Part shown: piece by piece, positions 23,231-32,399 of the stretch
How the letters are laid out: every line of letters starts with the position of its first letter
Position numbering within the stretch: position 1 is the stretch's first letter
Assembly: GCF_007655135.1 (NCBI RefSeq)
Contig: NC_045129.1
Location: 26,261,391-26,325,390 of the forward strand
Origin: Punica granatum
Lineage: Eukaryota > Streptophyta > Magnoliopsida > Myrtales > Lythraceae
Reading direction: 5' to 3'
Length of the DNA stretch: 64,000 nucleotides
Notes under the pieces: model-generated
Databases searched by the model: none
The model's input: the letters and a program-made list of their open reading frames with translations, nothing else
Told to the model about the DNA's origin: nothing
Program-made: the position numbers and the translations under genes

Positions 23231-23792
23231 TGATGCAGCAGAAGACCTGGCAAGTCGGTACCTGGAGAAAAATAGGTTCTAACGACCCTATTTCGAAGGA
23301 AACAGTCTCAGGAGCAAAACTCACGGCCTTTGGCCGTGAAAAGACGAGATTTAGGCCGATTTCCATTGTTTAGGGTCTCAAACGGGCAATTTATGTTAAT
23401 TAGGGCGTTTTTTGCTATTTTAGGAAATAATTTATCTTTAAGAATATTTCGATATTTTAGGAGATAGTTTATCTTTAAGGATATTTTCTTAGTTTATCTT
23501 TAAGAATATTTCGATATTTTAGGAGATAGTTTATTTTTAAGGATATTTTATTTCTTTCGATTTATTCTCGTTTTCTCTATTTAAACGTTATAAGCCCTAG
23601 GGCAAAAAGGAGTCGTCTTTTCAGATTATCAATAAAATTCAGAGCTTTCGTGCTTTGTCCAATCTCGGATCGATTCGAGTTTGATGCCTATTTCCTAGTA
23701 TTTGTAGAATCAACAGGTATAGAAGGTCGTAGTTCCGGTATTCGTGCGCGAATCAACAGGTCTGTGACGGTTACTCGCGTTGTACGCTGTCA
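23231..23792 (+). repeat. 5' LTR of the small gypsy element
   Basis: 562 bp. It contains a TATTTAAAC promoter-like motif near 23578 and AATAAAATT polyadenylation-like sequence near 23632. A 61-bp internal tandem duplication is absent from the other LTR. Confidence 0.93.
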
Positions 23793-23794
23793 GT

Positions 23795-23804
23795 TGGTAT
23801 CAGA
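23795..23804 (+). promoter_or_regulatory. Primer binding site of the small gypsy element
   Basis: TGGTATCAGA, three bases after the 5' LTR; initiator tRNA-Met type. Confidence 0.9.
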
Positions 23805-23829
23805 CCCTACGATTGATCTTGGATCAGCG

Positions 23830-24111
23830 ATGCCGCCCAGGAGGAGGGATCATGTGGAAGATGTTCATGACCGTGACAATCTGCGACATCTGGAGCAGAG
23901 GCTAGAGCAGAGGATGGATCGTATGGTGGAGCAGCTAACACAGCAGATGGCTGCACTTATGGAGAATCAGAATCGGAGAAACCCTAATCCGAATTTTGAC
24001 CCTGATCGAGAGGAAATCGAGTATGATTCCAATTCTGAAGGGAACACGACTTTGTTTTCCGAAGAGGATCAGTCTGATGACGCATTTTTCGTGGCGGGAG
24101 GCGATGGATAG
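23830..24111 (+). pseudogene. gag: Gypsy gag N-terminal fragment
   Basis: The ATG at 23830 starts MPPRRRDHVEDVHDRD, followed by a coiled, charged segment (LEQRLEQRMDRMVEQLTQQM), typical of plant gypsy gag N-termini. The frame is open for 93 codons to a TAG at 24109-24111. No capsid core or zinc knuckle follows. In the same frame, STA1/PRP6-like sequence begins just after this stop. The upstream open frame into the LTR (from 23650) is not likely to be translated as such. Confidence 0.85.
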
Positions 24112-24345
24112 CCCGATTTCGACGAGGATGATGAGGGAGATGACAAGGGTTATGACGAGAACTGGAAATTCGATGAATTTGAGGGGAATGATGTGGGTCT
24201 TTTTGCTTCTGCGGAGTATGATGAGGACGACAAAGAGGCTGATGCGGTCTGGGAGGCCATCGACAAGAGAATAGACTCGTGAAGAAAAGATAGGAGGGAG
24301 GCGAGGCTGGAGCAGGAAATTGATAAGTACCATGCCCCGAATCAA
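24112..24345 (+). pseudogene. STA1: Captured fragment of host splicing factor STA1 (PRP6/PRPF6 family)
   Basis: The plus-strand frame contains GYDEN, FDEFEGNDVGLFASAEYDED, DKEADAVWEAIDKR, then (after an in-frame TGA at 24283-24285) RKDRREARLEQEIDKY. This matches, residue for residue over most of its length, the acidic N-terminal PRP1_N region of plant STABILIZED1, the U5 snRNP protein orthologous to yeast Prp6 and human PRPF6. About 75 codons are present. Similarity starts within a few codons after 24111 and ends near 24345. The orientation and frame are the same as the gag fragment. The single stop sits where the family has the first of two arginines. This is a piece of a host gene carried inside a retrotransposon, not a functional gene. 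Confidence 0.92.
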
Positions 24346-24556
24346 CAGATGAGGACGAGGATGTCAGATGTCTCTATCGAACCAATCACTGCGGCAGAGT
24401 ATTTTGAGTCGGGATTTTTTCCAATCATCCGTTATGAAGCATGGGTTGACATCGGTTTCCGGTCAAGTATGGAATATGTGTATGTTTGTATGGATAATTT
24501 TATCTCTAGACTCCTATGGCGAATTCGAGGGCGAATTCTCTCCACCCATGGGAGAA
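24346..24556 (+). other. 3' internal region of the small gypsy element
   Basis: Non-conserved sequence after the STA1 fragment. It ends ATGGGAGAA just before the 3' LTR and is probably the residual 3' end of the parent gypsy element. Confidence 0.6.
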
Positions 24557-25057
24557 TGATGCGGCAGAAGACTTGGCAAGTCGGTACCTGGAAAAAAATA
24601 GGTTCTGATGACCCTATTTCGAAGGAAATAGCCTCAGGAGCAAAACTCACGGCTTTGGCCGTGAAAAGATGAGATTTAGGCCAAATTCCATTGTTTAGAG
24701 GCTCAAACGGGCAATTTATGTTAATTAGGGCGTTTTTTGCTATTTTAGGAAATAATTTATCTTTAAGAATATTTCGATATTTTAGGAGATAGTTTATTTT
24801 TGAGGATATTTTGTTTCTTTCGATTTATTCTCGTTTTCTCTATTTAAACGTTGAATGCCCTAGGGCAAAAAGGAGTCGTCTTTTCAGATTATCAATAAAA
24901 TTCAGAGCTTTCGTGCTTTGTCCAATCTCGGATCGATTCGAGTTGGATGCCTATTTCCTGGTATTCGTAGAATCAACAGGTATAGAAGATCGTAGCTCCG
25001 GTATTCGTGCGCGAATCAACGGGTCTATGACGGTTACTCGCGTTGTACGCTGCGTCA
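24557..25057 (+). repeat. 3' LTR of the small gypsy element
   Basis: 501 bp, paired with 23231-23792. It differs by scattered substitutions and lacks the 61-bp duplication. Confidence 0.93.
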
Positions 25058-25932
25058 CTGAGGATGCGGGACAGACATGTGTGAGAAGGAGTCGCCACTT
25101 ACTGTTACGACCTGAAGGTCAAGGGCCGTTAAGTTATCCTGGTCTAGGGGTACGGGGTACACCTAAAATGCTAAGGCATTGGTCATTGCGAAACCGAAAA
25201 TTCCTAGTTCGGGGGTTCTATTACGTGCGGGCCTATATCCCACACGCCCTTTCGGTACTCTAGCTTACTAGACTTGCCATTTTATTTATTTACTGCGTGA
25301 TTTTAAGGTTGCACTTGACTTGCCCGTTTTGACATCGTAAATTCGGTGAAATGATCGCTTCGGGCCAAGGACCTGAAAGAAGCGTAGGCTTGCGCGTTGA
25401 GGAATCGGTTCGCTATCCTTGCGTTACAGTTCGTCGGACCGTGGTGGTCGACTCCCTGCGTGAATCGAGACCACGAGTACTCTGGCTTACTCGTCTTTAG
25501 GTAACCATAGACTTACTTGACCAGTTCAACACTTGGACCTCTTGCTCGCCGACCGGGGATCCTTACAAATGAATAAATAAATGTACAAATAAAATCCTCG
25601 CAATGTACTCTCGAATAATTACATAATACAATGGATCCCGATCGGTTTGCATTGGGCCAATATTCTGCTCCGGCTCACCGTGAGGTTTTGAATAACCGAT
25701 AGGTAAATTAAGGCAACACGGACTTAAAGAGCCGGGGGTCGAGTCCGACTGGATCGACGGACAGCAAAAGAGTCGATTGACTCTCAAGACGGCCGTGGAT
25801 GTGGTCGAGCTCCTGGGCGATTGTCAAACTACGATTCACGCACCCAATCCGAGTCATCTTTCGCTTAGACAGTACTCGAAGTAAAGCGATGACTCGAGGC
25901 TAGACCTCATTCCGCACTCAGGTTGCACGTAG

Positions 25933-26740
25933 TGCAAAGCTTAATTGAAAAGTGTAGAGCTTAATTGTAAAGTACGGAGCTTAATTGAAAGTGCAGAGTT
26001 TAGTTGAAAAGTGCGGAGCTTAATTAGAAAAGTGCGGTGCAAAAGACATGGGCGCTTGCCCGACGGTTTTGCATGATGCACGGGCACTTGCTCGGCAGAT
26101 TTGCAAGAAACACGGGTGCTTGCTCTGTGAACTTGCGGGATGCACAGGCGCGTGCCCGGCGGATTTGCAAGAAGCACAGGCGCTTGCCCGGCGAACTTGC
26201 GTAGCTTAATGGAAAGTGTAGAGCTTAATGAAAGGTACATAGCTTAATTGAAATTGCGGAGCTTAATTGAAAGTGCAGAACTTAATTGAAAGTACAGAGC
26301 TTAATTTAAACTACAGAGCTTAATTGAAAGTGCAAAGCTTAATTAAAAGTGTAGAGCTTAATTTGAAAGTGCAGAGCTTAATTGAAAAGTGTAAAGCTTA
26401 ATTGAAAAGTGCATAGCTTAATTGAAAGTGCAGAGCTTAATTAAAAGTGCAGAGCTTAATTTGAAAGTGCGAAGCTTAATTGAAAAGTGCGGAGCTTAAT
26501 TGAAAGTGCAGAGCTTAATTGGAAAAGTGCGGTGCAAAAGACATGGGCGCTTGCCCGACGGTTTTACAAGATGCACGGGCGCTTACCAGGCGGATTTGCA
26601 AGAAACACGAGCGCTTGCCCAGTGAACTTGCTGGATGCACGGGCGCTTGCCCAATGGATTTGCAAGAAGCACGGGTGCTTGCCCGGCGAACTTGCGTAGC
26701 TTAAAGGAAAGTGTAGAGCTTAATGAAATGTGTAGATCTT
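25933..26740. repeat. Composite minisatellite with a 495-bp higher-order period
   Basis: Units of about 20 bp built on AGAGCTTAATTGAAAGTGC alternate with blocks of about 41-bp units built on TTGCAAGAAGCACGGGCG and GCTTGCCCGGCG. The composite AAAAGACATGGGCGCTTGCC block appears at 26041 and again at 26536, a 495-bp step, so short arrays were amplified together as a larger unit. The frames across it are repeat artefacts. The array abuts the truncated LTR at 25932. Confidence 0.88.
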
Positions 26741-26829
26741 AATTGAAATTGTGGGGATAAAATGTGTGCATGAAGTAAAGGGCTTGCATAAAACATTGAA
26801 ATAAGTGAAAATGGATGTGAAACCCTAAA

Positions 26830-27029
26830 AGCAGTAAAGTGATAGGTGCGAAACTCAAGTGGGTGTGAAATTTGAATGCAGTAAAATGGGTGTGAAACTC
26901 GAACGAAGTGGGGTGGGTGTGAAACCAATATGCAGTGGTGTGGGTGTGAAACCCTACTGTAGTGGAATGGGTGTGAAACCCGAATGCAGTGGAGCAGGTG
27001 TGAGACCCTGACTGCAGTGGTGTGGGTGT
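26830..27029. repeat. 27-bp minisatellite, left part
   Basis: Degenerate units of about 27 bp with GGGTGTGAAACCCGAATGCA as core. They continue at 31962-32180 on the other side of the solo LTR. Because 27 is a multiple of three, minus-strand frames read through as a repeating nine-residue pattern rich in histidine and threonine or serine. Confidence 0.88.
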
Positions 27030-30000
27030 TGTACGGACCCGAATGTGGACTCTCGTCGGGGCCCGTATTGCGCGCTTTTGGATCGCGCGGCTTGGGAGTG
27101 TCCACCTTCCCGTGGGGACGCGTGACGGACACGCGTGAGAGAAGGAGTCGCCACTTATCATTTTACGACCCGTAGGTCGAGGGCGGATAAGTTACCCGGG
27201 TCTAGGGGTATGGAACACCTAGTTTGTTGTTAAGGCATTAGTCTGTGCGGAACCGGAAAATCCGAGTTCGGGGGTTCATGTTACGTGCGGGCCTATATCC
27301 CGCACGCCCTTTCGGTACTCTGGTTTGCTAGGCTTGCATGTTTTATTATTTACCGCGTGGATTAAGTTGCGCTCGGCTCGCCCGTTTTGACACCGTAAAC
27401 TCGATGAATTAAACGATGTCGGTTGAAAAGCCGGGCGAGAAGTAAATCTATATGTCGGGGAATTGGTTCACAATCTTGCAATACAGTTCATCAAACCATG
27501 GAGGTTGAATCCCTACGTGAACCAGAACCGCGAGATCTTGGATTTACTTGTATCTGGGCAAGCGTTAGACCGATTCGATTAATTCGACTCTCGGACCGTT
27601 CGCTCACCGACTGGAATTCTTACAGAATTAATGTACAAAATAAAATCCTTACAATGCTCTCGAAAACAATAAATATAAATTACAAATGGCCAAATTCCAG
27701 TCAACTCGCGTTCGGTTATTATTCCGCTCTAACTCACCGTGAGTTTAGGGAAAAGACCGAAGAACTGAAATTCAATGGACGCTCTCACTGAATAGGGCGT
27801 TGGACCCTATGAGTGTTGATTAGGGCGTTGGACCATGTGCTCGATGATTAGGGCGTTGAACCCTAATATTATTCGGCCTAGGGATCAGGCTCGACCCTCA
27901 TGGCAAACAGGTGCGGAAAGATAACACGCAACATGTTAATAACAGACAAAGTGTTTGTTATTGTCGTGTTTACGTGAATTAATAGATTATTAACGCAGGG
28001 GTGTTTTTGCAAGCAAATGCCATATGCTAAGCAATCAAACACGTGCCAATGTTTTAGCATTCGGCTTTGGTTTGAAACTTGAAAAGGAGAGTCAAATCTC
28101 ATGTGTGTGGATTGTTTTTACAGTTGTTCTGTATTGTGACACTGAATTTTCACTGAATTAGCCAAACTCGTGTTTTGACTCTAGATTTGGAATCTAGAAT
28201 TCCTCCTAACCATTATCTAGTGTTTGGTTAGGTCGAGTGAAAGGTTAATCAGCATTTTGCATGTTTTCTGACAGAGATAACCGTTCTAGTTACCCGAGTC
28301 TATGTTAGGATGACAAAAACTCATCAGTTAGATAAGAAAAGGCTATGCAGATGAACCTATCCCTGAACAGGTAGCCCGTTCTTATCCCGTACTGTAGTGT
28401 TTCTGTCATGCTAACCCTAAGGGTGTCGCTAAATTGTGAAAAGACGATTTTGCCCTTTATTTGAAAATTGTTTTCAGAAAAGGGGAAACATCGCAGTGCG
28501 GGCCACCTCGGCCTGTAGCCGGTGTCGACCAATTCCCTGGATCGTCTAGGGTTGTGCAAGAATCCCGAAAAAGCCAAAGAACTGGTCGATTTGCTCGGAA
28601 GTGATCTAGAAAGATCTTCTGTATCCTGACCTGAGTTACCTGGAATCAGGTAAAAACTCAAGTTGAGACACAGAAGCCCTTTTTAGATGTCCATGCTACA
28701 TCGGACTGCGCGTTTTGGGTTTTGAAATTGATAAGTTTGAAAAGGGCACCAACGTCATTTGACAACTCATCGACGCGAGTTATCAGTTAATGGTCGATTC
28801 GTGTAAACTTTATCATTGTGAAGTGGGTTTAATCACGTGAGCGTCCCGATTAACCCGTTCGTGAAATTAATGCTTAAGGGTTGTGCCGAATGCATTAATT
28901 GTGAAAACGATTCGCGACTCGACGACCAAGACGATTCCATAAAGATCGATGATAATTTGGTCCAATAACCGAAACTACCCTCGTAACCGAATGGACCCGA
29001 ATGAGTCATTGATACCCGAATCCATGCATGCTTTGTTTTGAAAAGACATTTTCATGCGATATTGCGACGATAATGTAAATTGCAAATTACACGAAAGCCG
29101 AGAACGAACTCAAAACGGGAAGAGGAAGCCTCATGCAACCCGTACGAGTCTAAGGGACTCTCGGTTACTTCTCCTTGGAGATAGCCGAGAGGTCCCATGG
29201 CCCGAATGGGGTTCCATGAGGTTTTCCCGTCTCGTTTTGAATCATTTCTCGCATGCTTAAATGACAAACATGATAAATGACACGATTAAACGAAAGTCGG
29301 TATCGCCATGATTTGAATAACGCATTCGAACATGCAAACATGCACAAACAAGTTATTTAAGGAATCGATAAAACAATACTGACTTCATGCATGTAAGAAA
29401 ACACGAGAAAACTCGGGAATCGAACTTGGATCGGGCTAAGAAGGCCGTTCTTAACCCGAGGAAAGCAAGCCAAGTCTCGGTTACCTCTTCTTGAGGCAAA
29501 CCCGAGAGCTCTTTTGCTTATTTCGGGTCGGGAAGGTCTTCCGAGGGTCGATCCAAACGTTTCCTGACATGCTAACATGTTAATCGAGGATAAACATGCA
29601 TGATATAATGTAAAAGTGCATAAAAATGAAGTCTTGCAAGTGAACATGCTTTGTGCACCATATTACTCCATAGCCATGCAAATAATGTAAAAAGCCCTAA
29701 CTCCTCTAAGTCAAGAGTGATTTACCTAGTCTCGGGATACGAGGAAAGAGTCGGGGAAGTGTTCGAGAGTCGGGTGACTCGGTAGAACGCTTGGAAGGAT
29801 GCTCGGGTGCAAAGGATGCACGTTCGGGTGTGCACGGAAGTTGGGCGCGTGGGTAGGCACACGGGGGCATGCGCGGGCTCGCGGGCAAGCGCGCGGGTAG
29901 GCACGCGGTGGGCGCGCGAGGCGTGCGCGGGGCGTGCGCGGGGCGCGGGCGGGCGTGCGCGGGCTGGCGCTGGACTGTCACTATTCACCCGAGAGTGACG

Positions 30001-31961
30001 ATTTTGCCCGAAATGCACTATTTGACCTGAAACAATAATTTAAAGACTTCAAATGGAAAAACCAACTTTACCAATGAACTCCATGGGTCCAAAATGAGTG
30101 GGATATGAAGTATGAGAATTTTTGAACTTAAGTCGAGATGATGAACATCAGCTTCCGACTTAAGAACTCAAGGCTCTTTTTGGATTTTTTCGTTTTTCTC
30201 TTTTCTTTCTAAGTCCTGAAACTTGCTGGTTCTTGAATGTTCTTGGCTATGGAGTTTGAGGTGATTTCTTGAAGGAAAAAGGTTGGAGAGAGTGTGTAAA
30301 AGGAGAAGTGATTATCTTAATCACTTTTTGGCCATTTATAGGCAAAGCTAATAATACAATTAGCAAAAGCAAGTGCTCTTAACCCCCATGCTTAGCAAAT
30401 TTCGGTTTGATTAAGAAAATATCAAGCCTCATCTTCTTCCATTGCATTAATGAAGAAGAGATAAGACATTGATGTGCATTGATGAGCATTGATGAGAAGT
30501 TGAGTGTTGTCTTCAACCTCTCCAAGATATTTTGGCTAAGAGAGAGCAAGTTGGCTTCTTGCATTGAATAAGAAGAAGAAGCTTCTAGAGCAAAGGGTGA
30601 CTCATCTTGGGTAGCCCGTGGGTCCCACGACCGAAGAGGAGAAACCGGGAAAAAGCTCGGGTCTCGATTGATCGCGCATTCGAGGCTCGTGGTTCGAACC
30701 GAATGTTGAATTATCGATATACGCGAGGAAACGGATTTAATGAGTCCGAGATTGACATTTTCCGTGAGGAATTGCCAAATGTCTGTACGAGGTTCGGAAA
30801 CCGGTTTTACTCCTTTTATGCATTCAGAGCGAGGTTACCCACTTCTGACAGCATATCTTGTACCTGCATCCCACGTCGGTCATTTTGACATAAATTGTCA
30901 AATTACGTGGGCACTTGTCCCTTAAGCCGGTAAATGCAAATATGGAGCCGGTGATGTCCTAGGAGGCCGAAACTGGATTTCTCAGATTGTTTTCTGAGTT
31001 TCTTGGGCGATCCGGAGATCACTGTGATCTCTGTTTGCCGAGATTGGGCCTCTAAAGATATGAAAAGTGCATCTGAGACCCTTAAAGCACTGCTCGAGGG
31101 ATCTAGATGAGTTGTGTGATTCATTCCGACGATTCCACATTGAGCGTTGAGATAAGTGACACTAGAATTGCCAACCATCCGGCGTCAAGTTTCCCCAAAG
31201 AGGACCTCCGGATATGGATTTCCACAGAAAATGGTCTTTTGTGCTCCTCGGAGGTTACTCGGGAAACCGAGAAGGGTTTTGCTGTTTGTTTTGCCCAATT
31301 GCGAATGTCCGCTGGAGTTTTCAGGGTAATATAGTGTAAACTTCGTTTGTCGTAATTCCATCAGATCGGTCTCCGGTTATGCTCTTCCGAAGAGGGGTAT
31401 GCCCGTTTTGTCGCTTGGAAGTCATTCGGGGTGCCTGTATGACTTCCAAAAGACAATCTGAAGCACTGCTCATGCTCTGTAAGATTGTGGGACATGGCCG
31501 CATCTGATATTTGGAATTAACTTTTTTCCGAGAAACCGGCATTTTTGGACTTCCACTGAAAAGTTGTCTGTATACAGAAAGTTGTTCTGTATAGAGCAGA
31601 TGATTTGGAAATGCGTTTGAAGACACTTTTCATTTGTTTGGCATCGATGTGGATTTTTGAAGTCCAATGTTGGCTATCTTCCGACGGTCGAGCGAACTAT
31701 CGGAAAATAGGACTGTCCACGTGGTACACTGGAAATGCCGGTTTTGGACATTGTTGAGCTCTCTAGTCACTCTGTTACCCTTTGGTGACCCCTGAAGTCC
31801 TTTTGTCATATGCATGTGTCATTTGCTCGATTTCGCCGACTTGAGGATGAATAGTGATTTTTCGCTCTGTTAAGTCGTTTTTCTGTATTCTGCTCAAGTT
31901 ACGGCTTGGATCATTGCTGATAATGTAATTTGAGTTGGTGAGCCAAAATGGGGTGCTGACA
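27030..31961 (-). mobile_element. Solo Ogre-like LTR (subfamily A), 4932 bp
   Basis: The plus strand runs TGTACGGACC...GGTGCTGACA. The 5-bp target duplication GGTGT is exact, at 27025-27029 and 31962-31966, in the middle of the 27-bp minisatellite. No internal retrotransposon sequence is attached. The TATA box lies at 30335-30341 (minus), with the AAGTGATTA dyad at 30306-30326. The GC-rich hypervariable stretch is at about 29780-29990. Confidence 0.95.
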
Positions 31962-32180
31962 GGTGTGAAACCCGAATACATTGGAGTGGGTGTGAAACCC
32001 TAATTGCAATGGAGTAGGTGTGAAACCCGACTACAGTGGTGTGGGTGTGAAACTCGAATGCAGTGGAACGGGTGTTAAACCTTGACTTCATTAGTGTGGG
32101 TGTGAAACCCGAATGCAATGGAGCGGGTGTGAAACCTTGACTGCAGTAGTGTGGGTGTGAAACCCGAATGCAGTGGAGTG
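31962..32180. repeat. 27-bp minisatellite, right part
   Basis: Same units as 26830-27029, separated from them by the solo LTR insertion. Confidence 0.88.
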
Positions 32181-32399
32181 GGGCGGATGCTGCCCCGAGA
32201 ATTCTGATTCGTCGGAAACTGACGTTGTTGCTGGACCGGTTGTGCTTTGCTGAAGGCTGGCTTTGCTGTTGGGCAATTGTGGTTTTGCTGACGGTGTCCT
32301 GGCCGTGCGATGAGGCATTTTACTTTGCGGGATGGCGTGTGCTGAGGGACTCGAGCTCTGGGGTGGAGCGCCTACATATCCCGAGTGATTAGGAATCAT
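32181..32399 (-). pseudogene. Possible Ogre gag C-terminal fragment
   Basis: A minus-strand frame from 32399 is rich in Pro, Gln and Ser (APPQSSSPSAHAIPQ) and then enters the minisatellite in frame. The composition resembles the P/Q-rich tail of the intact gag at 56277-58052, but there is no capsid motif. The identification is weak. Confidence 0.35.

Larger units (their letters stand above)
23231..25057 (+). mobile_element. Non-autonomous gypsy-type retrotransposon carrying an STA1/PRP6 fragment
   Basis: Two LTRs, 23231-23792 (562 bp) and 24557-25057 (501 bp), run TGATGC...TCA. The exact 5-bp duplication CTGAG lies at 23226-23230 and 25058-25062. The Met-tRNA primer site TGGTATCAGA follows the 5' LTR, and a short purine tract GGGAGAA precedes the 3' LTR. 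The 764-bp interior holds the start of a gypsy gag, then host-derived STA1/PRP6 sequence, then retroelement 3' sequence. There is no protease, RT or integrase, so mobilisation needed another element. The 61-bp length difference is a tandem duplication in the 5' LTR (around 23425-23545). Confidence 0.95.
23150..25932 (-). mobile_element. Truncated Ogre-like LTR (subfamily B type), split by a small gypsy element
   Basis: The plus-strand start TGTACGGACTCG at 23150 is the 3' end of a minus-strand Ogre LTR. It continues to 23230, is interrupted by the element at 23231-25057, and resumes at 25063. The resumed part matches the Ogre B LTR at 53840-52940, including a shared GGGGTACACCTAAAATGCTAAG-type block. 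It stops at about 25932, where a minisatellite begins, so the whole U3 side is missing. The left flank is ACCAT and no matching right flank was found. Confidence 0.75.

Noticed and set aside
25933..26740. Regular short repeats resembling a CRISPR array
   Set aside because: The repeats are contiguous, with no unique spacers of constant length, in a eukaryotic genome; this is a minisatellite.
26739..27161. Histidine/threonine repeat protein on the minus strand
   Set aside because: The frame is produced by a 27-bp minisatellite and runs into a solo LTR past its target duplication. There is no independent sign of a gene, apart from the weak gag-tail link noted elsewhere.
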